NCBI GenBank assembly: GCA_036674765.1 | Contig: JARVKI010000053.1 | Coordinates: 1-64,000 of the forward strand | Reading direction: 5' to 3' | Origin: Seiridium cupressi | Lineage: Eukaryota; Ascomycota; Sordariomycetes; Amphisphaeriales; Sporocadaceae | DNA: 64,000 nt | In this document: positions 11,099-24,086 of the stretch, in pieces | Position numbering within the stretch: the first letter of the stretch is position 1 | Layout of the letters: the number at the start of each line of letters is the position of its first letter | The notes under the pieces: generated by a model | Database searches by the model: none | What the model was told of the DNA's origin: nothing | The model's input: only the letters and a program-made list of their open reading frames with translations | Position numbers and translations under genes: made by a program

Positions 11099-12484
11099 AT
11101 GGCCAACCCCATCTCAAGATTCTTCTCTTCGCCTCTCCTGGTATTTACAGCTGCATTCCTCCTTCGCGCCATCCTGCTGGTCTACGGGCTCTGGCAAGAC
11201 GCCAACTCGCCCCTGAAATACACGGATATCGACTATCTGGTCTTCACCGACGCAGCGCGCTTCACCTTCTCTTCTGCCTCCGGCTCCCCCTATGCCCGAG
11301 CAACTTACCGCTACACTCCCCTTCTGGCATGGCTGCTCTACCCGACGACGCTGCCCGGCACCTTCTGGTTCTCATCGGGGAAGATGCTGTTCGCAGCCGC
11401 GGACCTGGCGGCAGGTTGGCTCATCATGCGTGTCCTGATAAAGCACATGGGCATGAAGACGGACGCTGCCTTGAATTACGCAAGCATATGGCTGCTCAAC
11501 CCCATGGTAGCTACGATCTCGACGCGCGGGAGCTCCGAGGGCCTTCTGGGGGTTCTGGTCATGGCATTGCTGTATGCTGTTTTGGAGAAGCGTGTCACTC
11601 TCGCCGGGCTGTTACTTGGGTTCGGCGTGCACTTTAAGATCTATCCCTTCATCTATGCGCCTGCAATCGTGTGGTGGATGGACGCCGAGCGGATGGGCCG
11701 ATCCTCTGCCTCGTCCAACTCATCGCCAATCACGCGTTTTGTGACGCCAGAGCGTGTCCGCCTCGCTGTCGTCAGTCTGGCTGCCTTCATGACGCTCAAT
11801 CTGTGGATGTATGCCTTGTATGGGCATGACTTCCTGCAGCACACATTCCTGCACCACGTGACACGGATCGACCACCGGCATAACTTCAGCCCCTACAACG
11901 TACTCTTGTATCTCACGTCTGCGGAGCCGTACTTGACCACATCCGGGGCGGGCACCAATTTCCTGGGCATCAAAATCGAGAGCGTGGCCTTCGTGCCGCA
12001 GCTCCTGCTAAGCTGTGTGCTCGTCCCGCTTATTGGCGCCAAAAAGAGCCTGCCTGCCACTTTGCTTGCACAGACCTTTGCCTTCGTGACATTCAACAAG
12101 GTGTGCACTAGCCAGGTATGTCGCAAACGCCGAATCGGCCCCTGGCCCCCACGTCCGATGAGAGCTCAATCATGTCTAACATTATGCGTCTAGTATTTCC
12201 TCTGGTACATGGTATTTTTACCTCTCTACCTGCCCAATTCGTCCCTTATACAACAGCCAGGCCTTGGCTTGACAGCTCTTGCGCTTTGGGTGGCCACACA
12301 GGGCCTATGGTTGCAACAGGGCTATAACCTAGAATTCCTTGGTCAGAGCACGTTCGTGCCTGGTTTGCTCTACGCATCATTGTCGTTCTTCCTTGTCAAC
12401 TGTTGGATACTAGGAGTCATCATTGGTGATTTTGATCTGGGCCATTTTCCCCATGCAAAATCCCAGGGCACAATAAGAAGATAA
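11099..12484 (+). CDS. GPI14: GPI mannosyltransferase I (PIG-M/Gpi14)
   Basis: Exons 11099..12115 and 12194..12484, 435 aa. The start at 11099 is chosen because the preceding in-frame 25 residues are hydrophilic leader-like sequence, whereas MANPISRFF leads straight into the first membrane helix. It is a polytopic ER membrane protein of the GT-C type. The first luminal loop carries the acidic motif YTDIDYLVFTDAA with the essential DxD, followed by YRYTPLLAWLL. The conserved C-terminal block FNKVCTSQ-YFLWYMVFLPL is split exactly by the single intron (GTATGT..CTAG, 78 nt), which confirms the splice. The enzyme adds the first mannose from dolichol-phosphate-mannose to the GPI anchor precursor. 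No frameshift was seen and the length is normal for the family. Confidence 0.95.
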
Positions 12485-13205
12485 GATGGAAGAACATGAT
12501 ACCACAAACTGACTTACAACAGTCACAGAGGATGACCGACTCTAGAGTCTAGGAATGTATCTGGTGTTTAGAACATTAGGCCATGAGGTATATGATGATT
12601 GTTGCGCAATTGTCCTTGTCAATTCTTCTACCATAGCGGAGAGTGATTACACTGTTCCAAACCTTCCTCCGAGCATAACACCACCTCTCGAATGTTTGTG
12701 AAATGGCAGCGGCCTACCAACATGGGTATATCTTGTATTGCAAATGCCAGAGGATATGGCAAGACACCTGTTGCGAAGAGGCCCAGCGCTGCTGCCACAA
12801 AAAAACAAGACACAACAACAAACAAATGGTAACCATTTCTACCTCCTAGCCCCCCTAAACACCAGGCCATTATGCTTCCATGCTAGTGCGACAAAGATAT
12901 CTCAAACATCAGATAAACTCCTTCCATGTTGTGGTGATTAAGCGATTGCCCTTCTCGTTGGGGGGTAACCGCGGGTGACTGCCATCCTGTCTATACGCCT
13001 CCAAATTTGCATAAAAACAGGAGCACTCTAAACGCCATGCCGCAATATGTGTGGTCGAACAAAGGGAATTCGTCGCTCGCTGCGCGTCGGAGCGATGGAC
13101 GTGGAATCGTCGTGGGGGGTTGTATCACAACCATACTTATGGACTAAGCCCAATACCTAGTTGGAAGACGGTTGTACAAGCTTGCCGAATAGTACCACAA
13201 GGATC
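12485..13205. other. Convergent 3' intergenic region
   Basis: Lies between the 3' ends of GPI14 (+) and the F-box gene (-). It should contain both 3' UTRs. No gene or notable repeat was seen. Confidence 0.5.
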
Positions 13206-15105
13206 CTACACTATGCTTATGCCTCCAGAAAGCAGGGCGTAATTTGCCAGCTTGAGTGAAAGCACCCTTGACTTGGGAAAATCGGGACTGATCACTAGGC
13301 GGTTCTCCTTATTGTAGCCAACCTCACCGAAGCTCTCAGCCATTGCCTCAAAGCGGGCATCTGGCCTGACGCGATTTAGCTCGGCCACAATCTGATCGCT
13401 CCAAACACCTGAGCACCAGCCATCCTTGATGACGAAGTACGGGTTTAGAGGGGGAACGGGGGAATCTAGTGGGCCACGTTAGTAGACATACAGGTTGGAG
13501 GGGAGACTGGTACCAACCAAGATCAACGTATCTGATCCGTAGAAGATCCACCTGCTTCAGGCGCTCCAGACATCGAATGCCACCTAGAACGAGCTGCTCA
13601 AACGCGTTGATGAAGTGCATGTCGGTGATGCCCGAACCGGACTCATTCCACTGTGCATTTTGACGGCAGCAATTCTTGACGGTGATGTCAATCGTCTTGA
13701 GGCGGGTAGTGCGAGAGTTCGAATATTTGGCCAGCATATCAAAAAAGGTATGACATATGCGACCGGTATATGACAAATGCTCAAGCGTGCTAGCCGCCCT
13801 GGCAAGTTTCTCGCACCAGTGGAGTTGCTCACATACTTTCATGTAGTAAGGAGGACATGTCATCTCGCGACGATAATCAGTCTCCAGACTCAGATTGAGC
13901 TTGGTGATTTTCGGGTCCAAAAGCTCCAGCGCGCCAGCCATACTCAAGTAGCTCTTGGACTTGGGTTTGGCGTAGGTGCCGTGCCATTCCTCTAGGTTTG
14001 GGAGTGCATTAGAGATCTGCTCCCAATCCCTAGGTTGCCGTATTATATTCCACTGGCTCTTGATGATCAACGTCCGGACGGTTCTGATAACCGGCAGCTC
14101 TCTGGATTGCCGCGGCGGAGCCGGCAATGTGAACTTGACTCGCGGGGCCTTCTTGCGCTCCCCTCCCTCCAGAGTCATGACCTGTACAGCAGGAAAGGTG
14201 GTACCGACGAGGAAGAATGTCTCCTCAAGACTTGCGTTATCCGTGGGAAGCCCATACTGTGCACTGGAGATGCCTTCGGGAGAAACAGTGGGGAGTGCAA
14301 GCGACGAGTTGGTCGGGAAATTCGTGTTAAACTTGGGCTGGAAGACTGGAAACCACACCTCAATGTGCTTCACATACTCTCTCAGGTGGGTGTTCTTGGC
14401 AAAGAAACGGACAACCTCGTTACAGCCGTAGATGGTGGCCTTCACCTTGATGTGCCGAAAAAGTCGAGCTTGAACCAGATATCTCCAAAGCGGCGTGACC
14501 AGTGCCAGATTAGACAACTCTTTCCTTCTTGAATGTCGCAATGCAGTACTCCAACTTCTGGCATTGACACTGGGAATGCTGAGCGAGCTAGGGGACGTTG
14601 TTGATACCCTGTATCCAAAGAGATGGTCCAAAATGCACTCGTGAATCTCGGCAGGCAATGCATAGAGGGTCTGAAGTGGCTGCTGGTCGTCGACTACCGT
14701 TGCGGCAATAGGGCTCATTACCATGGAGTCATCCGAACAGTCCTGGCAGTCCGGTTGGCAGTGCAGACAACGGATGTCGGTTTGCCCTTGTTGCGCATTG
14801 GGAAAGGGAGTGCTGCTTGGTCTGGTCGGGGGCACGAAGTCCTGGGACTTTGCTTGATCCAACGGTGGGCTCGAGGGGCCAGGGGTCACTGGCGTGGAGG
14901 CTGTCGTCATGATGGCAGCCAGCTCCGTGGCTGCAGAACCTTCGTTGTCGTCCTCATCGTCACCGTCTACCGACATTTCCCTCTGCAGATAAGCACTGCT
15001 CCTCGGCATGTGAAGACTCTGCGAGTGAGCCTCCAAGGCGCCCGAACATATGCCATCGTCATCGTCATCGGCTTCGAAAATCGCGGAACTCCGCTTTCCA
15101 ATCAT
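13206..15105 (-). CDS. F-box domain protein
   Basis: Model complement(13206..13465, 13518..15105), 615 aa. The 52-nt intron starts with the non-consensus donor GTTGGT and contains CTAAC before its acceptor. Splicing restores LDSPVPPLNPYFVIKDGW in frame, whereas unspliced reading loses resemblance. The N-terminal ~145 residues are acidic and low-complexity, with a small Cys cluster (CLHCQPDCQDC, ~113-123). An F-box-like segment follows at ~148-215 (LYALPAEIHECILDHLFGY ... LALVTPLWRYLVQARLFRHI). After it comes a long region typical of fungal F-box proteins, with repeated leucine-rich elements (e.g. LPNLEEWHGTY). The expected role is substrate adaptor of an SCF ubiquitin ligase. The target is unknown. 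Confidence 0.8.
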
Positions 15106-18100
15106 GGTCTTGCTTCAGTACTGTTCCTCCAGATCCGGGGCTACGCTTCGCATGACAGGGCGGAATGGCGACCGATGCGATAGGGATGAGATATGCGGCG
15201 AGGGTTATCGGGCGGAATGTCAACTCGGGCGGCGTGCAGGAATTCCCAAGTCCCCTAGCGCTTTGCGTACGGCTGAGTTGTTGCGCGGTCGAGAATGAGT
15301 GAAGTGATCGTTGATGGTCAGGCAAGTGGGAGTTGGTCGCGTGCGGTCAGTCTACAAAGGTGTCGGGTTGGCAGAGAGTTGGTCGGACACAGCAGACAGT
15401 CGGATGTGGGACAAGAAACGGGGCTGCAGGACAAATAAAGTGGAAATGAAATGGAGATTTTGCTTCAGCGAATGCCGTCAGCGGTGTTGCAGATTTTGGG
15501 TATCAACAAATGCTAGGCTTAGATCAATGCGGGATACAGAAAGGAGTAGTAATTTCGGTCGTTGCGAGCTCGCCTGGAGAAGACGATCCGCAGCGTTTCC
15601 CAGGGCCCGGAGCGGGAATTCAGCATGGCTCCCAGTGGAATGAGATGGGGGGGTGTGGCAGTCTCTGGCTGGAGGGGGTCTTCATGAGGCTTTGGCTACG
15701 GTCTCCAGTGCTGGGCTCTGGCTCCTACAATGTACCGGCCGCTGTTATCTTCCTCCCCCCTTGGAAGGGGCCGTCGATTGCATGCAGGACAATGGGGAAC
15801 CGACGGCGCCGGCATGAATGGTAACATAACATACCAAAGCGCTGGGTCACAAGCCCAAGCCAAGCGGGCCTATGGTATGTACGTGATGTGATTTCACTTA
15901 GACTTTGCCTATCCGCGGCCGTCGACTGGGGCTCCGGCACAGACATCTGCACCGCGGAATGAATACCTTAGCACATCTTGTGGTATTCCCAGTGTAGTTG
16001 TGTTAGTGCTAGGGCTGCCGTCGCTGGTCGGTTTCGCCTGGTCCGATGGTGGGAAAGCGTGTTGCTTCCCTAGTCAAGGGTCTCGATTGAGTGATCGATG
16101 CAATAGGCGAGTCAGTACGCGCCGGTAACGCGGCGCACTTAGTCAATCGTCACACCTCATTCATGCAAGGACGGGCGGGCTGCGCTGGATGGATTATTCC
16201 TTGACACCGGCATAGCCGCCCTGCAACCCAGACTGTACGCTCAGCCACTGCAGTCATGCTTTCTACCACAGCAATCATTAGACTTCTTTGGAGACATGAT
16301 TGTGCCCTCACGCCTCCCCTTACTGGGGGCAACTGCTTGATGGCTGGCTGGCCTATCGAACGAGGAGCCCGGCCGTGCTATGGGATCAGCTCACTGACTG
16401 GTGACGGGTGGATGCGCTCGGCATCGCTTGCATTTGGAGAACTGGGGCTTTTGACTTTGCTGGCACCAGCCAGGTCCAGATTCTTTGCATTATTAACATG
16501 GACAACAACTCATGACCGACGCATTAGTCGTGGCACCTCGTCTTAGGGGCACTCTCTGTGGATTGCCATTACTCCTGAGGCAGCTGCATACTACACATGT
16601 TGAGGAGGGTGTATTGCATACGTCAAGGCACTCAAGCGCTTAGTCACTATCTCAACCATTGTTTGGCGACATGCTTGCATCCTCCATTATAATTGGTAAC
16701 CATGTGATGCGTCTTGGTGGGGTTGAAGGGAAAGGAAAGGAAAGGAAAGGAAAGGAAGAAGCATTCTTTTCTAATGAAAAACTAAAAAGTCTTAAACCTA
16801 CTCTTTGCAAGACAGCACGAGAATCTCTTTATAGGTAAGATGAATTCGCGACAAATTACAACGATGAATGTTTACAGAAAACTCTGATTTTGCCGGCTGG
16901 CTAATGTAGCAAGGTCAAGTTGGGTTCGAGACAATGCGAGTCTTAAATGACTGTCTGTAATCACCTGACAACAACCCGCATTGGACTCTTGGGGGTCTAT
17001 GTAGCAGCGTTTATGGAAAGGGGTTCATGGGTAGGGACTACCTGAACAAAGATGATACCAAAAACAAATCCATGGGCGTACATGTGAACGTATTGGTGCT
17101 GATGCTCAAAGATGGGCAGTACCTATTGCATCACAATGGTTGATCCAAGAGTCGATTGTTAATATCATGCCAGACAAATCATGACCAAGAACTTCGGAGA
17201 TTGAAAAGTTTGAAAAAGTGTCGGTCCGGGTTCAAAAATATTGCAAGATGAATGGAGACGAATCTCGTAATAATTAAAATACCGTACGAAATTAGACTCA
17301 AGCAGGCGTCCAGGTATCAGTTATATTGAATCTGGCCGTGCAACTCCACATGAGGCCCTGTGCACTTTAGAAGACGTCGCTTGCACGAAAAGATGGCGGC
17401 AACAGTTGATCAACGTCATAATCGTCAATAGACCATCGACAACGGTCTTGTATCTGCGTGCAAGTGTGGGATTGCGCATCACCAGGTCTATTTTCCCCAG
17501 AAAGTATAATGCTAGGCGAGCATCAGACGGTCCCGGCTAGGCTTCCGAAGAACAAAGTTGATCTCGTAGATTGCCCCCACGATGCTTTCCATCTGAGTTG
17601 AAGCGCGGGACAAGAGTTCCCTCCAATTTCAGCTGTCATCGAACGTTCCCCGAGGTCTTCTTTTTCGTCTCATCGCCCGAGCCTATCACGCGGCGATCTG
17701 TGTACTGCCATTCGCTGGCCTGCTCCCTGGTACAAAGGCGCTCGGGTGTTCTGAGTTTCAGCTCCCCTGATAAAACCAACGCACCAATGAGATCTCAGCT
17801 GAAGAGTTGACACGGCTCCTTGCGATTTGTGGGAGGCTTGTTTCTGTTTTTTGTGGGTTCTCGGGCAAAATGCCGTCCCACAACAACCACGCTTCCCATC
17901 CTGTCCCTAGCGCCCGTCTTGTGCATTGGCAGATGCTGGCGAATGCGCAGAAAGAGCCTCTCGCACACCGTTCCAGCCAAGCCTTTCCCGCACGACCTGA
18001 GCACCATCTCAGAGATTTGCCCAAGGGTCCCACGCTGCTGGCCTTCCTGTTGTCGACGTTGCCTCTTCTTTGGCGTTCGTAAGTCGGTTCACAACTGTGA

Positions 18101-19524
18101 CACTTGATGGTTGGCCCACGGTCCGACCTTGCGCCTCTTGCGTGCACGTCGAGAGCATCTTGCCCACCCTGGACGTTCCCAAGGTTCCCCAGAGTGATCT
18201 GCCTCGTGGCTGCTCCTGGCACTTTGAGGCTCTCCTGGGACAAATCCAGAAACTCGTGCCCTGCCACTCGTCTCCCAAGATAGCACATTCCTAGGGCGGC
18301 CACGTCAACACGAGCATCTGAAGCAAGAAGGAGCTGTCTTGCTCAGGATCCTCCGCCAGCGGCATGGTTAGCTGCTCAGCAAGAGGGCAGAGCCGCCATG
18401 CGCGTTCATCAGTTATCCAGACGGATCATTACGTGAAATGGCCGGCAGACACAGTAGGCATTGACCTTGGGGTACCTGATCGAAAAATCCAACCCAATGC
18501 TTAGTTTTAAATATGCCAGAGCGATGGACGTCTCGGTATGTACGTTGGTACTCCAAGTGTACGCAGCTGACCCGGTTCGCCTTGCCCGCAATACTGTTCA
18601 AGACCTGCTGCTTACAGTATCTCACATGATGTCTTGGGGTCCATTGCGCTCCATTAGCGAGATTGCTTTTCACAATGCCGTTTCCCAGCCAGTAGCACCA
18701 GTACTGTCGGAATCCAACTGCTTGTATTGCAAAAGTCGAGCATGGACTGGTGGATCGCCAGCGGCAGCCAGGGGTCGCCTGTTTGACTTGGCGGCAAGGG
18801 CTTGCGTGGTTAGCGCTTGGCGCCGCACCGCGAACCCTCCTGACCCTTCAACACTCAATCGGCGCCCTGCAACCAGTGGGACAGCCAAGCACCGAGGTCA
18901 TGGCGACCCGTTTTCCAGCCTCAATGCAGGTACCCTGTCCGCTTATCCCAGTTGGTACTGATGCTGCATCGCCAGGCACTCGCCCCTTAGCAGATCTGCG
19001 TCCATATAGGTGATGGGGCCTTTAAAGGTGAGGAGGCCCCAAAAAAGATAATCTTCTTCCTGTACGTCGTCAGTTCCTTCGTCTTTTGTCCCTCTTCCAA
19101 CAACATAAAAAAATTCACTTCGATTCTTCGGCGGTGCTGCATATAGGAGAACTGTGCTGGAAAAACATTGTATTGTTCTGCAGCCTCGATTGTTGCAATA
19201 CTATTCCTCCACATTCCCTATTGTTCACCACGCTTCCTTCACTTCGTACCTCTTTCTATTATACAGGTCCTTCCTTCGGGCACTAGTGTTTAACATCGTT
19301 CTCGCCTGGAGCTGGAAAGAAGTCTTTTTCTCTGGAACATCGACCTTGGTTGCCGCCTCCTGGATCTCATAAAAAACATACACGCAGTCTCTCATTAAAC
19401 CGATCAAAGGAAGCGCCCTCTCATCGTACCAAGAATATTACAATTTCATAACGACCCGTCTGGAACACCAAACTTTCACTTACGTATTAAAAAAAACCAT
19501 ATCTAAAAAAGCTTTGTACTCAAG
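15106..19524. other. 4.4 kb without a recognisable protein gene
   Basis: Between the divergent F-box and subtilisin genes. ORFs at 17571-18303 and 18461-18961 on both strands overlap each other, lack family resemblance and show no convincing splice structure, so I do not call them. A pentanucleotide repeat is at 16729-16758. Near 19040-19110 and 19190-19270 the plus strand is pyrimidine-rich, consistent with the promoter and 5' leader of the subtilisin gene. The stretch could hold long leaders or non-coding transcripts, but the sequence alone does not show it. Confidence 0.4.
16729..16758. repeat. (AAAGG)n microsatellite
   Basis: About six tandem copies of the 5-bp unit AAAGG on the plus strand, inside the long gene-free stretch. 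Purely a simple repeat. Confidence 0.9.
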
Positions 19525-20970
19525 ATGGCCCCTAAGCTCAGCACTCTCCTGACCTCGCTGCTCGTGGCAGCGGCGCCTCTCACCAATGCACTCGCCATCA
19601 ACAAATTCGACCCAGCTTCCAAGATCGAAGCAGCCCAAGTAGATCGGTTTGGTGGTGTACGCATGATGAATGCTGATGCTACCAATGCTATTGATGGCTC
19701 CTACATTGTGGTGTACAAGAAGAACTGTACTGAGGATGAGGTCCAGGCCCATGCACTCGAGATCACCAACTTTGTTAAGAAGCGAAATGTTGGCAAGCGG
19801 GCGCTTGATGGAAGACAGTTGTCCACCACTGTTCGAACCTGGACAATGTCGAGTTTGAAGGCTGTACATTTTGAGACTGCCGATTTCTCTGCCATGAACC
19901 TCGGCTCCAACTCGATGATCGACTATGTTGAGCCCGACATGAAGGTTCAAACTTTTGCCCTCCAGTCTCAGACCAACGCCCCCACTGGTCTTGTGCGATT
20001 ATCACATGCAGCCAGCTCGGGCAACTCCACAGCGCAGGGCTACGTGTTTGACGACACGGCAGGGCAGAACATCACTGCTTATATCGTTGACACTGGTATT
20101 CTCACTACCCATGACGAATTTCAAGGACGTGCTACCTTGGAGTTCAACGCCGTCAATAGCGTGGTAAGTCAACGGAGATGACTGCGTAATAAAAGCCAAG
20201 CACCGAGCTAATCAATACCTGCAGAATACTGACGAGAACGGCCATGGCTCCCACGTTGCCGGAACCATCGGAGGGGCTACCTTTGGTGTGGCCAAGAATG
20301 TGAACCTGATCGGCGTCAAGGTCCTCGATGCTGATGGCAGTGGTACCAACTCCGGTGTCATCGATGGTTTGAACTTCGTGGCCTCGGACGCCCAGTCCAA
20401 GGGACTCGGTGGCAAGGCCGTCATGAACATGTCTCTGGGTGGATCCAAGTCCAACGCTGTCAATTCTGCTGTGGAGGCCATCGCGGCGGCCGGTGTAGTC
20501 CCTGTTGTTGCCGCCGGAAACGAGAACCAGGATGCCGCCAATACCAGTCCTGCTTCCGCTCCCGATGCTATCACCGTCGGCGCCATCGATCAAACCACCG
20601 ACCGCAAGGCTAGCTTCAGCAACTTCGGGGCTAGTGTTGATATCTTTGGACCCGGTGTGGATGTGCAGAGTGTTGGTATTACCAGTGACTCTGCAACCGA
20701 GACCCTGAGCGGTACCTCTATGGGTAAGTCTTCATTGTTTCTTGCTTCCTCGCCGCAACATGTATTAAAAAAAGCACTGGACTAACATGGCCTCGAAAAG
20801 CTTCTCCCCACATTGCCGGCCTGGCAGCCTATCTCATGTCCCTCGAGAGCATCACCAACGTTACCGCCGTCTCGGACCGCATCAAAGCCCTCGCTGGTGA
20901 GACAGGCGCTTCTGTCACGGGCAACACCCAGGGCACCACCAACTTGATCGCCAACAATGGCAACTTGTAA
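19525..20970 (+). CDS. Secreted subtilisin-like serine protease (S8A, proteinase K type)
   Basis: Exons 19525..20163, 20225..20723 and 20801..20970, 435 aa. Residues 1-23 form a signal peptide ([17 protein letters not shown]). An inhibitor I9 propeptide follows ([23 protein letters not shown] ... [10 protein letters not shown]), then the mature domain. The catalytic triad is complete: Asp189 (YIVDTG), His220 ([10 protein letters not shown]) and Ser378 (SGTSMASPH). The last exon junction falls inside that serine motif and restores it, which confirms the splicing. The mature end is short (NLIANNGNL). The enzyme would be an extracellular alkaline endopeptidase matured by autocatalytic removal of the propeptide. 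Such genes are often controlled by nitrogen or carbon supply, but no specific site was identified here. Confidence 0.95.
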
Positions 20971-21522
20971 AAGCACTGTCGCCAGTCTTATCAATACGAT
21001 ATTCAGCACATCAATCGCATAGCCTACTCTTATTGGTCGGCATTGTCACATAACTATCATTAGCATGGAATTATCGAGCATTTATCATTATTGCATCCGA
21101 GAGCGAGCCAGCCAGATGGTCTACCATGAATAGTATGAGAGTGCTCCTTTTTGCATTTTTGCATTCTTTTGTGTTTCTCTTTCGCTTTCGCATAGAGAAC
21201 TTGCTTGGAGTACGCGACAAGGAGACGAGTGCATAGACGGAAAGGGTCAAACAAGGTTCGGCTGACTTGCGCAAGAGTGTGCAAAACGAGTGCGTACAGG
21301 CGTTCAAGGCGCAGGCTACCTACCTACATCTACCTACAACGATGCTTGAGTTCGAACGAACTGTGAATATTTTTACACGAAGTAGCCTAATACCGAAAGT
21401 ACATACCCCAACTCAATTGGCAGAACAATGCCGCCTTTTCTTTGGCTTCCCTATTATATGACCTCAAAATGTAAACCTTGACGATAGTGGGGTAAAGGTT
21501 TACTTAAAAATCATCCTTGACT

Positions 21523-21545
21523 ACCCTACGAGGACCTCGTAGGGT
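21523..21545. repeat. Perfect 11-bp palindrome with a 1-base centre
   Basis: Left arm ACCCTACGAGG, centre A, right arm CCTCGTAGGGT. It lies about 550 bp downstream of the subtilisin stop. It could form a hairpin in RNA or bind a dimeric protein. No function is shown. Confidence 0.85.
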
Positions 21546-22455
21546 GGGAATCCATGCATTTGGGGCTAGACCACCAGTCACGAACCAGCAGGAAAGCAAG
21601 TAATCGAGCCACCCAGCTACACTCTCCCGTCCTTCTAAGAAACCTACTCATGTCGACCCTTACGCACGCCGTGAATTGATCAAACACACAACGCGCAAGC
21701 AACTTGAGACGAGACAGCTCTGAGGGAGCGCAGGGCCCCATCTCAACACAGCTTGGCGTTCTCAACTCTCGAGACCTCCACCGCGAACAAGCTTGGCATG
21801 TCACGTATGGTGGAGATCGATGGGAATTAGATAAGCATATTGTATTCTCGGTACAGCAAAACTCCTCGAAGCGCCTCAATCGTTTACTTTTTTGAGGTGG
21901 TGGAAGGAAAATTGGGGTACGTTAACGAAACGCAGACTAACAACCAACCCTTTGAGCACGCTAGGCAAGAATGGAGAGGTTGGTGTACAGATGATGGTCC
22001 TCCATGAAGGTATTCACTCAAATAAACCGCCACCACTAGAAAGAGGTTGCAAACTCGATGTCCGCGATCCAAGGCATTCGAGGTATTCTCTCTTTGAGGA
22101 AACGACTTTGAATACCAAGTGCCTACGACCTCGGAAGGTCGGTACTTCTCGCGTATTAATGTCAGCACTTCTCGGCACAACCACAGTCATTGAGACAGGA
22201 CTGGATTGTAATTTGACATCCGTGCTAGGATACTGTATTTCATGGTATTTTTTCGGTCGCTGGAACTCTTGGGCCTGAGACATATTCACCAGAATGCTGA
22301 GGGTAATATGCACAATGAGTCAGTAGAAACGAAACCTCATCATGCAGCCAAACCCCAAGTTTGGCATGCTTGATATGTATTAAAGATGATATTAGTGCCA
22401 CAGATATCGTGTAGCGGGGGTCTGCCCTCAGACCCAGTCGTGGAATGACCTGGTT

Positions 22456-22470
22456 GGCAAGCTGCTTGCC
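22456..22470. repeat. Short perfect inverted repeat
   Basis: Arms GGCAAGC and GCTTGCC around a single T, about 100 bp downstream of the squalene synthase stop. It may simply be chance. Confidence 0.6.
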
Positions 22471-22567
22471 ATCCGTTCCCCAGCGGATGGCTCATTCAGT
22501 CATTAGGAAACAATAGTCCAAACATATACAGGAAACCAGACGCTTCGTAATTACGACGGCAGAGAGA

Positions 22568-24086
22568 CTATAGCTCGTCATGGCCGCCGAGAATAGTCGT
22601 GGCAGGTGGTGCTACGCTGGACTTCAGCTTCAACGAGTCGCCGCTGAACATCAAGTCAAACCTTGCACCCATGAACCACGCCATACCAATCTAAAGGCTT
22701 AGGTTAGTAGAGAGTTTGGAACAATGGAGGTGGTTGACTGACCATTAAACCAGATATCAAGGTCAGGATGACCAGGACTGATATTACCAGAATGAAGCCC
22801 TCCCAGGGATCTGTTGCCTCTTCACCATTGGCAGCCTTCTGCACTAGAGAAGCCTTCTTGGGGTCTTGACTGGGGAACAGTGTCTCGATGAACTGTTCAA
22901 TCTTTGCACAGGCTGCACTGATCTCCAAAAAGTGGGGATCCCTTGGGTCGTTCTTCTTCGCTATCCTTCTGGCGTACCTCCTGAACACGTCACACACTAT
23001 CCTCAGATTCTGTGTTGACTCTGTCATGAGTTGGCAGGCGTCGCCTTTGGTGATCTTGATATGGCTGTTGAAGATAGCCGGGTTTCTAAAGACGAGCTCA
23101 AGCGTCGCGATAGCCATCGATTGTGGGATGGCGACAAAGTTGAAGACACTCTGTTCGCGGATGGCAGCCATGTAGAACAGACACTCATCGGCGTGCTTCA
23201 GAGCGTTGAGCACCATCTCCGAGCTGCACTGCAGAGCCTTCTCCTCATTTTCGGGCTTGAACAAGTCTTCCCACTTGTCCACGTATTTACTCCATATGGC
23301 CGTGGGCCAGAAACGGCGCTGGTCCTCGAAATCCTCGTGGACATCTCGAATAATGTTTGTCTTTTGCAGGAATTGTCCCATGCTCTCCGTCAAGTCGGGT
23401 CGGTCTTTCAGGGCAGGATTAACCCACTCTCCAGCAAGGAAAAGCCGTGTAAGGCCCTCGCCAACTAGACCGGCTACGTAATGACAGTACTCCTCGTACT
23501 GTTCCACCGTCTCGACGCCCTCGTTGTTCTCTGCTTTTATGGCATAGTCGGCCATGCCGTTGCCCATCTTGATTGTAATGTCTTCAATGATTTCATAGTA
23601 GTGGGGCTTGAGTTTCTTCAGTTCGACAATGACGTCGTCAAAATGGACAAGCAGTTCCCGATCCTTCTCGTTGGGTCCATTCTCGGTGAAAGTCCAGCCA
23701 TCGATCTTCATGAACTTGTCAAAATCACGAAGCAGAGGCTCCTTCTTGGCAAGGGGTATTGTCATGTCGTCTTCGATAGTGTCTAGTCCGCGCAGTACCA
23801 AGTAGAACAAGGCGATGGGAACTAGCATGTCAGGATTCAACTCTTGAATGACGGCCGAGAAACTACGGCTCGTCAGGTTCAGCAAGTGAAAACATGACTT
23901 GAGGGTCTCGCATTCCTTGGCGGGATCGCGGCGATGTACAGGTTCGTGCCAGACCTTCCTATGGTTAAGCGGTCAGTGACTTCGTACAAGGCCGCGGATA
24001 GATGAACGCAAAAGTTACCATTGTATCATGGACCGAAGCTGGTTCGGGTGGAACATGTAATAAAGGACGCTCCTGGCGGAAGGCAT
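22568..24086 (-). CDS. ERG9: Squalene synthase (farnesyl-diphosphate farnesyltransferase)
   Basis: Model complement(22568..22690, 22743..23958, 24019..24086), 468 aa. Exon 1 encodes [22 protein letters not shown]. The middle exon carries the aspartate-rich motif D82-T-I-E-D86 ([13 protein letters not shown]), the [17 protein letters not shown] block, the second metal-binding motif D228-V-H-E-D232 ([18 protein letters not shown]), and [16 protein letters not shown]. The first half of a C-terminal membrane anchor closes it ([18 protein letters not shown]). The last 52-nt intron (donor GTCAGT, CTAAC branch) interrupts this anchor, and exon 3 completes it ([15 protein letters not shown]). The enzyme joins two farnesyl diphosphates and reduces presqualene diphosphate with NADPH on the ER membrane, committing carbon to ergosterol. 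All key residues are present. Confidence 0.97.

Larger units (their letters stand above)
20971..22567. other. Convergent 3' intergenic region (1.6 kb)
   Basis: Between the 3' ends of the subtilisin (+) and squalene synthase (-). Two perfect short palindromes occur, at 21523-21545 and 22456-22470. ORFs here have no family resemblance. Confidence 0.45.

Noticed and set aside
17758..18303. Protein genes on either strand in the 17.5-18.9 kb ORF cluster
   Set aside because: The ORFs overlap on both strands, lack conserved motifs and have no convincing splice sites. They look like chance frames in GC-rich DNA.
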